Below, one piece after another: positions 54,416-63,454 of a stretch of 64,000 nt of DNA (position 1 is its first letter; every line of letters begins with the position of its first letter). Source of the stretch: Candidatus Poribacteria bacterium (GTDB lineage Bacteria > Poribacteria > WGA-4E > WGA-3G). The translations under genes and the position numbers were made by a program. The stretch spans positions 1 through 64,000 of the forward strand of contig JAJEGI010000068.1 of NCBI GenBank assembly GCA_022819945.1. Reading direction: 5' to 3'. Below the pieces are notes generated by a model. The model saw only the letters and a list, made by a program, of their open reading frames with translations, made no database searches and had not been told where the DNA came from.

Positions 54416-55384
54416 ATGCACCACGTCGAAATTACTACCCCGTCCCGCTTACACTTTTCGCTGCTTGATTTGAACGGGGCATTGGGACGGGTTGATGGGG
54501 GGTTCGGTCTCGCAATTGCAGAACCCAATTTCCAAATCATTGCTGAACGGGCAACAAGCATTGATGTTGCTGCTTCTGCGTACCGTGAGCGCGCTATTGC
54601 TGTTCTTCAGCGACTTCAACAAACCTATCCATTTCCCGGTATTAAATTAACATTTGAATCTGAAATCCCGATGCATTGCGGATTCGGGTCAGGGACACAA
54701 CTCGCACTCGGTATTGCCCAGGCTGTCAATATGTTGTATCAACTTGAACTGAATGTGCGTGAGTTAGCAGAAGTCGTCGGGCGCGGTGGCACTTCAGGTA
54801 TTGGGGTCGCGGCGTTTGATACCGGTGGGTTCATCGTAGACGGTGGGCATCGTTACCCTGAACAGAAAGCTTCATTCCTTCCCTCGTCTGCTGTTGGTGA
54901 TATTCCACCGCCGCCTATCTTACTTCGTTATCCATTTCCAGAATTACCGCTGCTGATTGTCATGCCGAATTGTTCGAGAATTTATGGCGATGCGGAGATA
55001 GAACTCTTTCGGACTTTGTGTCCACAGCCAGAATGGGTTGCCCAGAAACTTTCACACATCTTACTGCTCCAGATACTTCCCGCGCTCGTTGAAGGCGATA
55101 TGAAAAATTTGGGTGAAGCCTTAAATGATATTCAGACGTTTGGATGGAAAAGAGTAGAAATTGATGCACAGGGACCTGAACTTCAATTGACGCTTGACTA
55201 TTTGCGCGATAGTACGGCATTCGGGGCGGGAGTGAGTAGTTGGGGACCAGCGATTTGTGTGATAGCTGCGGATATTAGTAAACTGAAACAGGAAACCGAT
55301 GCGTTCCTGAAAACGCTACCAAACGGCGGCACCTGTTTTATTACACAGGCGAACAACCTTGGCGCGAGTGTTGTGTCAGGGTAA
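54416..55384 (+). CDS. GHMP-kinase family protein, beta-RFAP synthase-like
   Basis: The 322-residue protein starts VEITTPSRLHFSLLDLNG. It has the GHMP nucleotide-binding loop as MHCGFGSGTQLALG (residues 86-99), and WGPAICVI near the C terminus. This pattern is that of beta-ribofuranosylaminobenzene 5'-phosphate synthase, the first committed enzyme of tetrahydromethanopterin synthesis in methanogens and methylotrophs. No other pathway gene is adjacent. It may act in C1 metabolism, or be a related GHMP enzyme. Confidence 0.78.
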   Translation: MHHVEITTPSRLHFSLLDLNGALGRVDGGFGLAIAEPNFQIIAERATSIDVAASAYRERAIAVLQRLQQTYPFPGIKLTFESEIPMHCGFGSGTQLALGIAQAVNMLYQLELNVRELAEVVGRGGTSGIGVAAFDTGGFIVDGGHRYPEQKASFLPSSAVGDIPPPPILLRYPFPELPLLIVMPNCSRIYGDAEIELFRTLCPQPEWVAQKLSHILLLQILPALVEGDMKNLGEALNDIQTFGWKRVEIDAQGPELQLTLDYLRDSTAFGAGVSSWGPAICVIAADISKLKQETDAFLKTLPNGGTCFITQANNLGASVVSG

Positions 55385-55393
55385 AATAAAAAT

Positions 55394-55415
55394 GGGCGAA
55401 TCGTTCGATCCGCCC
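55394..55415 (-). terminator. Intrinsic terminator after the NfuA-like gene
   Basis: Read on the minus strand, GGGCGGATC and GATTCGCCC pair around GAAC and are followed by ATTTTTATTTTA. The position directly after the minus-strand gene supports it. It may also work weakly on the plus strand. Confidence 0.75.
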
Positions 55416-55422
55416 GCCTTTC

Positions 55423-56037
55423 TTAGCCTTTGCTTGGGGAATAATACGGATTATCCCCAGCAGCGTGATCGGTCGTATCAATTACATGTTTGATTTCGGG
55501 AAAGACTTCCTGAATCATCGCTTCGATACCGTGTTTAAGGGTGACATTCGCCATGCCACACCCTTGGCACCCACCGCCCATGTGGATATAGATAGAATCC
55601 TCTTCAACGTTCAGCAGCTCTATTTGTCCACCGTGTGCGGCGACTGCCGGGTTAATCCGTTCATCAATGAGTTCCTGAATCTGTTGTGCCTTCGGGTTGT
55701 CCCAGGCAGGTGCGTTCGGGTTCTCAATATTGAACCCACTGGCATTCAGGTCATCGACATAATCGATCACGGCACCTTTAAGATTCGGCGCGCTTTCGGC
55801 ATCGACAAGTACGTTAAAATTCTCACATTCAACAACAATATCATCCGCTTGTGCTTCGGTCGCTAAACCGAGGCTGTATTGGAACGCGGTAGCAGTTTTG
55901 CTTTGAATACTAATACGGAGCCCTTCGACTTCGACCTCTTCGGCTTGTATGACTGCATGAATTTTCTCTTCTGCGGCTTCTGTCACTGTAAGCAAAGGGG
56001 TTTCGTTTCCCGATAGCTTTTTCAAGAAATTCTTCAT
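55423..56037 (-). CDS. NfuA-like iron-sulfur carrier
   Basis: The start at 56037 follows GGAAGG. The 204-residue protein has an N-terminal A-type carrier domain that lacks the usual cysteines and a C-terminal NifU domain with the cluster-binding CQGC (GGGCQGCGMANVTLKHGIE). This is the NfuA architecture: delivery of 4Fe-4S clusters to target proteins in the cytoplasm. It lies 22 bases after the sigma factor gene on the same strand, so both are probably co-transcribed. Confidence 0.85.
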   Translation of the reverse strand: MKNFLKKLSGNETPLLTVTEAAEEKIHAVIQAEEVEVEGLRISIQSKTATAFQYSLGLATEAQADDIVVECENFNVLVDAESAPNLKGAVIDYVDDLNASGFNIENPNAPAWDNPKAQQIQELIDERINPAVAAHGGQIELLNVEEDSIYIHMGGGCQGCGMANVTLKHGIEAMIQEVFPEIKHVIDTTDHAAGDNPYYSPSKG

Positions 56038-56059
56038 AGTTGCCTTCCGTGAGTCATGT

Positions 56060-57352
56060 TTATGCAGCTGTTTTTCCTGCCCAAGAATGATCCGACTGGA
56101 ATTCTCCCATTTCGTCATATAGTACGCGCAATCGTTTAATTGCCTCTATCTCAAGTTGTCGGACCCGTTCTCGGGTAACTGCCAAGGCTTCACCGATTTC
56201 ACGTAACGTTTTACGTTCACCATCTTCGAGCCCAAAACGCATCTTCAGTACTTTCTGTTCTCGGTCAGGTAGTCTGTCAAGAAATTGGGCGATCAGGTCT
56301 TTGTTGATCATTTCTGCGATAGGCCCTTCTTCACCACTATTCGCGGGGTCTTCAATCAAATCGCCTAACGTCGCGGCAGAGCGTTCGTCACTGAGTTGTA
56401 AATCCATTGAAATAGCATCGGCGTTAAACGTCAAAATCTCTTCAACCTGCATGAGTGATAGGTCCAAGGCTTCCGCTATTTCTTCGCGCCGTGGTTCGCG
56501 CTGCAGTTCTTGACATAGTGTCGCATAGACAGAATCAAACTTATTCATCTTCGCGACGACATAGGAGGGTAATCGAATTGACCGCGAGAAATTGTCAAGC
56601 GTACGCATAATCGCCTGTTTGATCCACCAGATCGCGTAGGTACTGAATTTAAAACCCTTCCGATAATCAAACTTGCTCGCAGCTTTAATCAGTCCGATGT
56701 TTCCTTCTTGAATCAGGTCTTCGAGGGGGACGTTGTGTCCCTGGTACTTAACGGCGATAGAAATAACGAGTCGTAGGTTCGCCTGGACGAGTTCATCTCG
56801 GAATCTTCGTGCTTCCGCCTCCGCGATTTCAATCCGTCTCACCAATCTTCTTTTTTCCTCGTCGGGTAATGTGTCAGCATGCACTAAAATGCTCAATAGT
56901 TCATCTACTAATGCTTTTCGTGCTTCATCTCCACCCGGTTCAATCCGTTCCGCCAGTTCCCTTATCATCTCATCGGATAATAGGTTGTTTTTCCCTAATT
57001 CTTCCAATAGTTTATCGAGTGCTTCTCGTGGTTTATCTTCACTGGCTTTCACCTCTTCCACCAGTGCCACTTTCGTCTCGGGAGATAATAGATCGTTTTT
57101 CACCAGTACTTGTAATAGTTCGTCGAGTGGTTTTGCCTCCGCGGCTTCAATCCGTTTTGCTAAGTCAACTTCTTCCTCACGGGTTAACAAGCGGTGACCT
57201 GCTACACTTCGGAGCCAACTCGTTAAAGCACTCTGATCGCTTCCTTTATAACAACTCTCTGGCGGTTCTGTCTCGTCTGCTGGATATGTTGCATCCATAT
57301 ATGGATCAACACTTTCAATATTCGCTGTTTCACCGAAAAACTCGGCTTCCAT
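56060..57352 (-). CDS. Sigma70-family main-type sigma factor with duplicated region 1.2-like units
   Basis: The 430-residue protein has region 1.2 (SWLRSVAGHRLLTREEEVDL), regions 2.1-2.4 (QANLRLVISIAVKYQGHNVP, DLIQEGNIGLIKAASKFDYR, FKFSTYAIWWIKQAIMR), region 3, and region 4 (LREIGEALAVTRERVRQLE). Between regions 1.2 and 2.1 lies an insert of about 105 residues. It carries three more units resembling LLTREEEVDLAKRIE (residues 55-69), at 88-102, 124-138 and 161-175. Region 2.4 and 4.2 look normal, fitting the near-consensus promoters in the window. It may be the housekeeping sigma factor. Confidence 0.88.
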   Translation of the reverse strand: MEAEFFGETANIESVDPYMDATYPADETEPPESCYKGSDQSALTSWLRSVAGHRLLTREEEVDLAKRIEAAEAKPLDELLQVLVKNDLLSPETKVALVEEVKASEDKPREALDKLLEELGKNNLLSDEMIRELAERIEPGGDEARKALVDELLSILVHADTLPDEEKRRLVRRIEIAEAEARRFRDELVQANLRLVISIAVKYQGHNVPLEDLIQEGNIGLIKAASKFDYRKGFKFSTYAIWWIKQAIMRTLDNFSRSIRLPSYVVAKMNKFDSVYATLCQELQREPRREEIAEALDLSLMQVEEILTFNADAISMDLQLSDERSAATLGDLIEDPANSGEEGPIAEMINKDLIAQFLDRLPDREQKVLKMRFGLEDGERKTLREIGEALAVTRERVRQLEIEAIKRLRVLYDEMGEFQSDHSWAGKTAA

Positions 57353-57399
57353 TGTTCTCCTCTCCTTTTATGGAAGTAAATAAAATAATACAAAGGTTA

Positions 57400-57429
57400 A
57401 TGATACATTATGTTAAAACGTTTTGTCAA
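57400..57429 (-). promoter_or_regulatory. Sigma70 promoter for the sigma factor gene
   Basis: On the minus strand, TTGACA and TATCAT are 18 bases apart, about 48 bases before the start codon. Confidence 0.7.
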
Positions 57430-57532
57430 GTAAAATGTTTAAAAAAAAGTAAAATTTAGCCTAAAAACCGGTATAATAAAGCATTTTAACATAATTTTAA
57501 AATAAAAAACAACAAAAAATGTAGGCACGCCG

Positions 57533-58027
57533 TTATGTTGCGTGTCCAATCAGTAATACCGCTGCTGGCAACGAAGTCGCTTCGGCTTTTTCAAACGCCT
57601 TGCCAATACACGAAATATCGCTGTCTGTTCCTAACATCTCATAAGGTAAATTCCACGCTTGCAGGGTCGGTTCGAGGAAACTCGCTACAGAATCAATCCA
57701 TTGACCATCAGCATCTCGGTTGTGATACCCACGATACCCAATGAATACGACCACTGGCACCCGCATGTTGAACACTGTACCGCGGATTGCGTCACCTGAT
57801 TCCAGAAAACCGGTATTTTGAATAATTATCACCGGTTTCTTGCCACCCACATACAACCCCGATGCAATCGCAAATGCTTCACCTTCACGCGTTACCGTAA
57901 TAACCTCAATATCCAACTCGGTTCGCAAGAGTTCATAAATTCGGGCACTGCCGTTGTCAGGAACACCTACGGCATGCGTGATCCGCTGTTTTTTGAGTTC
58001 ATTTACAATCTTTTCTGCTGATGCCAA
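57533..58027 (-). CDS. Thiamine-diphosphate-binding subunit, sulfopyruvate decarboxylase alpha-like
   Basis: The 164-residue protein has the length and pattern of a stand-alone PYR domain (ComD/phosphonopyruvate decarboxylase N-terminal half). Key segments are GVPDNGSARIYELL, VTREGEAFAIASGLYVGGKK with the conserved Glu48, and VIIIQNTGFLESGDAIRGTV. Such enzymes need a second, PP-domain subunit to bind thiamine diphosphate; none is adjacent. The gene is transcribed away from a repeat-rich gap. The substrate is unknown. Confidence 0.72.
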   Translation of the reverse strand: MASAEKIVNELKKQRITHAVGVPDNGSARIYELLRTELDIEVITVTREGEAFAIASGLYVGGKKPVIIIQNTGFLESGDAIRGTVFNMRVPVVVFIGYRGYHNRDADGQWIDSVASFLEPTLQAWNLPYEMLGTDSDISCIGKAFEKAEATSLPAAVLLIGHAT

Positions 58028-58048
58028 TGTGCACTCCTACTTCTTTTT

Positions 58049-58215
58049 CAGTCTTCAGTTATCAGTTCGGTTTTTCTGCGAAAAACCTTTCAGTCGTCAG
58101 TTACCAGTTGCCAGTACGGATTTTTTTCAAAAAATCCTTTTAGTTTTCAGTTAAGAGAAAGACTTGATGAATCAGGGCTCTCTCTCTTAACTGGTAACTG
58201 ATAACTGGTAACTAT
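58049..58215. repeat. CAGTTANCAGTT-type repeat cluster with hairpins
   Basis: Units such as CAGTTATCAGTT, CAGTCGTCAGTTACCAGTT and AACTGGTAACTGATAACTGG recur in both orientations. Two perfect hairpins are embedded: GGTTTTT/AAAAACC (58069-58087) and GGATTTTTT/AAAAATCC (58118-58137). A larger pairing, TTAAGAGA with TCTCTTAA, spans 58151-58189. It fills the gap between acs and the TPP subunit gene. The style resembles the repeat at 18296-18372. Confidence 0.65.
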
Positions 58216-58216
58216 T

Positions 58217-60160
58217 CTACTGTCTACCTTCAACCAACGCATCAACGACTGTCGGATCGGCAAGGGTTGAGGTATCACCGAGGTCAGAGATGTCGCCTTC
58301 CGCGATTTTGCGGAGGATACGGCGCATAATCTTGCCGGATCTTGTCTTCGGCAGTGCGGGTGTGAACTGAATCTTATCAGGCGTAGCGATAGGACCAATG
58401 TGTTGGCGGACTGCCTGTTTGATACCCGTTTCTACCGCATCAGATGCCGATTCGCCTGTCATAAGCGTAACATAGGCATAGATACCTTGTCCCTTGATGT
58501 CGTGTGGGTAGCCGACGACGGCTGCCTCCGCGACTGCATCATGTTGCCCGATCGCGCCTTCAACCTCCGCGGTGCCTAATCGGTGTCCTGAGACATTCAG
58601 AACATCGTCCACGCGTCCAGTAATCCAATAGTAGCCATCTTCATCGCGTAGCACGCCGTCCCCTGTCATATAATAACCGGGGAATCGGCGGAAATAGGTG
58701 TCTAAAAACCGCTCATGATCGCCATAGACGGTTCGCATAATGCCGGGCCACGCCGTTTTAATGCAGAGATAACCCGTTGCAGGGTTGCCTTCCACCTCAT
58801 TCCCTGCCTCGTCTAATATCACCGGCTCAATGCCAAAGAATGGGAACGTTGCCGAACCCGGTTTCAGCGGTGTCGCAGCGGGTAGCGGTGTCATTAGGAT
58901 ACCACCCGTTTCAGTTTGCCACCATGTATCCACAATCGGGCACCGTTTTTCACCGACGATGTTGTAATACCACAGCCATTCGGGTTCTTTAATCGGTTCA
59001 CCTACCGTGCCGAGTAACCTGAGCGTGGATTTATCATATTTTTCGACCCATGTATCGCCTTCTTTCATCAAGGCACGTAAAGCTGTCGGAGCGGTGTAGA
59101 AGATATTGATACGATGCTTTTCAACGACTTGCCAAAAACGTCCGAAGTCTGGGTAGTTCGGCACGCCTTCAAACATAATGCTAATCGCGCGATTGGCAAG
59201 CGGACCGTAGATAATATAAGAATGTCCGGTAATCCAGCCGATGTCGGCGGTACACCAATAGACATCACCTTCATGGTAGTCAAAGACCTGTTGATGTGTA
59301 TAGGACGTATAGACGAGATAACCCCCTGTGGTATGCAAGACACCCTTCGGTTTTCCTGTTGACCCGGAGGTATATAGAATGAAGAGCGGATCTTCGGCAG
59401 CCATGACTTCCGGTTCACATTCCGCGTCGGCATCCGCCATCGCTTCATGCCACCAGATATCGCGCGATGCGTCAAAATCAACTGTATCTCCTGTGCGTTC
59501 CACAACAACAACCTTTTCAATAGATGGACATTCTGCTACGGCTGCATCTGCGTTTGCCTTCATCGGAATATCGCTGCGGGGTCCCCGCATTGCGGTATCT
59601 TGCGTTATGAGCATTTTACACGCCGAGTCATTGATCCGATCTCGGAGAGATTCCGCTGAAAACGCACCGAAGACGATGGAATGGACGGCACCGATCCTTG
59701 CACACGCCAGCATTGCAATCGCCAATTCTGGCACCATCTGTAGGTAGATACAGACGCGATCGCCTTTTTCGATGCCTTGTGCTTTCAGCACATTGGCGAA
59801 CTTTTTGACCTCGGCGAGGAGTTCACTGAAGGTGAACGTCTTATCTTCGGATGGGTCGTTTCCCTCCCAGATAATAGCCGTTGCGTCGCCGTGTCCTGCC
59901 TCTACATGGCGGTCGAGACAGTTATAGCAAGCGTTCAGTGTGCCGCCTTCAAACCATTTGATTTCAGCGTTGACAAAATCGTAATCGCGAACCGTATGCC
60001 ATTTTTGATACCACGTCAACCGTTCCGCAACCGTTGCCCAGAACGCTTCTGGGTCTTGAATTGATTCGGTATATTGTGCTTGATATGCTTCTAAACCGTC
60101 AACGTGTGCATCACCGATCGGATAAGCAGTTTCCACCGGTGGAAAAATATTGTTAGCCAT
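58217..60160 (-). CDS. acs: Acetyl-CoA synthetase
   Basis: The 647-residue enzyme makes acetyl-CoA from acetate, ATP and CoA via acetyl-AMP. The N-terminal [16 protein letters not shown], the P loop [33 protein letters not shown] and the C-terminal [15 protein letters not shown] (catalytic and acetylation-target Lys) are diagnostic. Length is normal. It has its own promoter. Together with the symporter at 5093 it could support growth on acetate. Confidence 0.95.
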   Translation of the reverse strand: MANNIFPPVETAYPIGDAHVDGLEAYQAQYTESIQDPEAFWATVAERLTWYQKWHTVRDYDFVNAEIKWFEGGTLNACYNCLDRHVEAGHGDATAIIWEGNDPSEDKTFTFSELLAEVKKFANVLKAQGIEKGDRVCIYLQMVPELAIAMLACARIGAVHSIVFGAFSAESLRDRINDSACKMLITQDTAMRGPRSDIPMKANADAAVAECPSIEKVVVVERTGDTVDFDASRDIWWHEAMADADAECEPEVMAAEDPLFILYTSGSTGKPKGVLHTTGGYLVYTSYTHQQVFDYHEGDVYWCTADIGWITGHSYIIYGPLANRAISIMFEGVPNYPDFGRFWQVVEKHRINIFYTAPTALRALMKEGDTWVEKYDKSTLRLLGTVGEPIKEPEWLWYYNIVGEKRCPIVDTWWQTETGGILMTPLPAATPLKPGSATFPFFGIEPVILDEAGNEVEGNPATGYLCIKTAWPGIMRTVYGDHERFLDTYFRRFPGYYMTGDGVLRDEDGYYWITGRVDDVLNVSGHRLGTAEVEGAIGQHDAVAEAAVVGYPHDIKGQGIYAYVTLMTGESASDAVETGIKQAVRQHIGPIATPDKIQFTPALPKTRSGKIMRRILRKIAEGDISDLGDTSTLADPTVVDALVEGRQ

Positions 60161-60230
60161 TTTATATTTTAATCTCCTCTACAAATCAATCTCCAGTTCT
60201 CAAAGTGCCTCTACAAATTGTATAGGACAT

Positions 60231-60259
60231 ATTTTATTACAAAACGGTGATCATGTCAA
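60231..60259 (-). promoter_or_regulatory. Sigma70 promoter for acs
   Basis: On the minus strand, TTGACA and TAAAAT are 17 bases apart, about 70 bases before the start codon. Confidence 0.7.
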
Positions 60260-60298
60260 CTGCAATTATCTGAGCAATTTTGAGATCGAAAATATACC

Positions 60299-60328
60299 TT
60301 GCGCTTTTAATTGAAAATGAAGTATGAT
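60299..60328 (+). promoter_or_regulatory. Possible promoter for the antitoxin-like gene
   Basis: TTGCGC and TATGAT are 18 bases apart, about 23 bases before the start codon. The -35 is weak. Confidence 0.35.
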
Positions 60329-60350
60329 TATCAATCAAGGAGACACATCA

Positions 60351-60683
60351 ATGAGAAAAATGGGGAACTGGCGCGAGTATCAAATTAGAAGACTTGCTAA
60401 TGATCAGGAGGAAGCGATTGACTATCTCCAACTGACATTGGAGGAATATCATGCTGATGGCGATCTGACCTTCTTTCTAAAGGAGCTTCGGGTCTTTATA
60501 GCATCACAAGGGGGAGTTGTTGAACTTTGCAAACGAACTGGTATGGATACCGAAACACTTTCAGACATGCTCTCTAATGAGGATGCTACACAATTATTAG
60601 ATACGTTCAGCACTCTGTTGAACGCGCTTAAGCATCCGCCGGTGATTGAAGATACACACCCTATAAGAAATCCTCCCTTGTAG
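60351..60683 (+). CDS. HTH protein resembling addiction-module antidotes
   Basis: AAGGAG precedes the ATG at 60351. The 110-residue product has a segment AIDYLQLTLEEYHADGDLTF, followed by a helix-turn-helix-like stretch (GGVVELCKRTGMDTETLSDM) and TLLNALKH. This is the layout of the TIGR02684-type antidote family. The usual HigB/RelE-like toxin gene is absent on either side. It could be an orphan antitoxin or a stand-alone regulator. It lies at the edge of the defence-like region. Confidence 0.6.
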   Translation: MRKMGNWREYQIRRLANDQEEAIDYLQLTLEEYHADGDLTFFLKELRVFIASQGGVVELCKRTGMDTETLSDMLSNEDATQLLDTFSTLLNALKHPPVIEDTHPIRNPPL

Positions 60684-61145
60684 CATAAACTTTTAGTTTG
60701 TGCCTCGTCCTTTCACAATCCAGGCGTGTAAAGTTTTTGGCGCGCAATTAGATTAATAAAAGCACAACCCTGTAGCATAGGCTGTTAGCCTGTGCCAAGT
60801 ATCGCCTGTAGCATAGCCTATTAGTTTCCTGTGCAAAGTATTTCCCAATCCGCGAAAATTCGAGATCCAGAAAACTATCGACAAAATATTTGCACACCCC
60901 AAAGTGCTGTTTTATGTTTTATCAATCTGGGTTGGCATTTGCTTTACCGGATATGGTATAATTGCCCTGAGAATAAAACTTGTCAGATAAGTAAGCTCAA
61001 GATAAAGAAAAGGTGTGAATAGGTTAGGCAAAAATGTTTGGTCTAACGAGGAGTTCTGTTAGTAGAAAACTCACCGCATGTTCGCGATTTTTCATAGATT
61101 TTCGTTCGGTTAACGTTAGATCTAATTGAAACAGGCAGGTAAGCA
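60684..61145. other. Non-coding stretch with three palindromic TGTAGCATAGGCT repeats
   Basis: No gene was seen. Three related units start TGTAGCAT and end near TGTGC: 60679-60703, 60771-60800 and 60807-60840. The clearest has the hairpin AGGCTGTTAGCCT. Units two and three are spaced 36 bases apart. A possible promoter for the NACHT gene lies at 60932-60962. Confidence 0.6.
60932..60962 (+). promoter_or_regulatory. Possible promoter for the NACHT gene
   Basis: TTGGCA and TATAAT are 19 bases apart. The -10 is perfect but the spacing is long, and the start codon is about 180 bases away. Confidence 0.4.
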
Positions 61146-63416
61146 ATGCTTGGATGGATTTTAAAAAAGGTGCTTCCAATATTTTCAAAAGAAGTATGGG
61201 AGCGCGTTAAGAAGCGCGTTAAGAACAGATACCAAGATTCAAAAAACGCCTCTCATGACTACAATAGCCCCTACAAGAAACGTCACTGCCAACTCCAAGC
61301 CTTCTGCGTTGGAATGGAAGCGGAGAGATCGGTTGACGACGTTTATGTAATCGTTCAGTTCCTGGCTAAAAGGAAAGCAATAAAGCATAACTCTATTGAA
61401 GACATTGGAAAGGTATTTCTACAGAAAGATAGAGGGTATTTCACTTCAACTTCAGATGAACGCCAAGAAGGAATGAGGGTTGCTAATAACGAACAGTATC
61501 TGATGGTACTCGGTGGTCCTGGAGTCGGAAAATCGACCTTTCTCCGTAAGGTTGGACTTGAAGCATTGAAAAGAGAGAATGGGAGCTTTGAACACGAATC
61601 TACTCCCGTTTTTCTTGAACTGAAGCGATTCACCGAGGATCCGATTGATATAGAGGCATGGATTATCAACGAGTTTAAGGTATGTGGCTATCCGGATCCG
61701 CAGAGACACGCCAATGCTAAGTTGGAAGCGGGTGAACTGCTAATACTTTTTGATGGTCTTGACGAGGTACCAAAGCCGAACGTTAAGAACGTCATCAATA
61801 AAATTAGGGATTTCGTCCATCAATATAGCCAAAACCGCTTTATCGTTTCCTGCCGGGTAGGAGCGTACAAAGGAGAGTTTTCGGATTTCACTGTAGTGGA
61901 GATAGCAGACTTTGATGATTCACAGATTCAGGATTATATCGACAATCGGTTTGCATCAGCGTCCAATCGAAAGAAGAAAACTGCCCAACGGTGTTGGCAA
62001 GCATTGAATGCCTCAGAGCATCAAGCAATCAAAGCGTTAGCACAGAATCCTTTATCACTCGCGCTATTGTGTCAGGTTTATGAAGACTCACAAGATTTCC
62101 AATCAAGTCAAGCGATGTTGTATGAAAAAATTTTTAACATTTTTCTCAAAAAGTGGACAGCAGAGAAGCATGTTCATAGAGACCCACCAATGAGTCCGTA
62201 TTTGGCTATCCCGACTGTAAAGGATCTACTTTCTGAAATTGCAGCAGAAAACTTTAAGGCAGACCGCCTTGTTTTCAGTGAGGACGAACTCACCAATCAG
62301 ATTCAAGAATTCTACCAACGTAGGACTGATATATCCTCAGGATTTGATGCTTCCGGAATCTTAGACGCAATTCTTGTTGATCCAGGGCTTTTCGTTGAAC
62401 GGGCTAATGGCATCTACTCTTTCTTTCACCTAACGTTTCAAGAGTATTTAACGGCGAATCACATCGTAGGAGACAAGAGTTCGATCCAAGACTTGGTAAA
62501 TCAGCATTTACACGACGAGCGGTGGCGAGAAGTGTTCTTACTAACTGCTGGACTGATGCGCGAAGCAGACGACTTACTTGAAGCAATGGAATCGGAAGCC
62601 TCTGAATCCATCAACACTGATGGTCTTAAATCGCTATTGCGGTGGGCAGAACGGATCACAGACACCACAGACAACCGATACAGTAGACATGGTAAACGAG
62701 TTTTTGCCATCCGTCAATATTCTCTTCTGTGCCAACTGAATAAGTTTCATGAAACGGTCAAGTGTAAGAATAGAGATTCTCAAAATTCCTACCCCAACCT
62801 CGGTTTCAACCTCTATCACACCCTCGACCAAGATATCTATTCAGACCTATACCAAAACCTCTCCACAGACCACTATATTGCCACAGACCTCTATATCGAC
62901 CTCTTAGAGGACTGCAACATCTTACGAGACCAAGATCTCCACTCAGATATCAACTGCTACCTCAACCAAGTCTACCACCTTAGTTTTGTTCTACTTCCCT
63001 ATCACGATTTTTACCGTTATATAGACGCAGACTTCCATTCCTCTAACTTCTCTAAATCTGGAGATAGGTTTGATAAAGAATTAAGCGAACGGATAAAAGT
63101 TGTTAAGCGTACAAAGGAGACACAAATCTTCAAAGGCGCGGATTTACAGAGAATGATTCAAAGGTTTAATGAAGAACGGGAATTCATCAAGGCGGTAGGG
63201 AAAGGAGAATCTGTTGAACCTCCAACGGAGTCTATTCACGATACATGGCTCGCTGTTTTGGGTATCACTGACGACATGCTCGCAATTTCATACGAAGAGT
63301 TGAAGAACTGTTATCGGTATTTCCGCGCAGTAGATATCATCCTTGCGTGTAAAGAAGCGGCTGGGCGCGTTTCACCTAAAGTATGGCAGAAAATTGAAGA
63401 GAGGCTTCTGGCTTAA
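61146..63416 (+). CDS. NACHT-family NTPase (bacterial NLR-like defence protein)
   Basis: The 756-residue protein has Walker A at residues 123-131 (GGPGVGKST), Walker B at about 198-208 (LLILFDGLDEV) and the NACHT-typical FHLTFQEYLTANHI further on. The N-terminal 100 residues contain a short hydrophobic/basic segment and a helical effector-like part. After the NACHT winged-helix region, residues about 552-618 are rich in Asp, Leu and Tyr in a DLY-x-DL rhythm. Bacterial NACHT proteins of this layout are known to protect against phage. It lies next to a restriction specificity gene and an antitoxin-like gene. Confidence 0.85.
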   Translation: MLGWILKKVLPIFSKEVWERVKKRVKNRYQDSKNASHDYNSPYKKRHCQLQAFCVGMEAERSVDDVYVIVQFLAKRKAIKHNSIEDIGKVFLQKDRGYFTSTSDERQEGMRVANNEQYLMVLGGPGVGKSTFLRKVGLEALKRENGSFEHESTPVFLELKRFTEDPIDIEAWIINEFKVCGYPDPQRHANAKLEAGELLILFDGLDEVPKPNVKNVINKIRDFVHQYSQNRFIVSCRVGAYKGEFSDFTVVEIADFDDSQIQDYIDNRFASASNRKKKTAQRCWQALNASEHQAIKALAQNPLSLALLCQVYEDSQDFQSSQAMLYEKIFNIFLKKWTAEKHVHRDPPMSPYLAIPTVKDLLSEIAAENFKADRLVFSEDELTNQIQEFYQRRTDISSGFDASGILDAILVDPGLFVERANGIYSFFHLTFQEYLTANHIVGDKSSIQDLVNQHLHDERWREVFLLTAGLMREADDLLEAMESEASESINTDGLKSLLRWAERITDTTDNRYSRHGKRVFAIRQYSLLCQLNKFHETVKCKNRDSQNSYPNLGFNLYHTLDQDIYSDLYQNLSTDHYIATDLYIDLLEDCNILRDQDLHSDINCYLNQVYHLSFVLLPYHDFYRYIDADFHSSNFSKSGDRFDKELSERIKVVKRTKETQIFKGADLQRMIQRFNEEREFIKAVGKGESVEPPTESIHDTWLAVLGITDDMLAISYEELKNCYRYFRAVDIILACKEAAGRVSPKVWQKIEERLLA

Positions 63417-63454
63417 GGGACAGGAGAATACGGAAAATTTTTACATCCGAAATA

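Noticed and set aside
56733..57459. Long antisense frames opposite the sigma factor gene
   Set aside because: They are Ser/Pro-rich shadows of the repeated region 1.2 units; the sense frame is a clear sigma factor.
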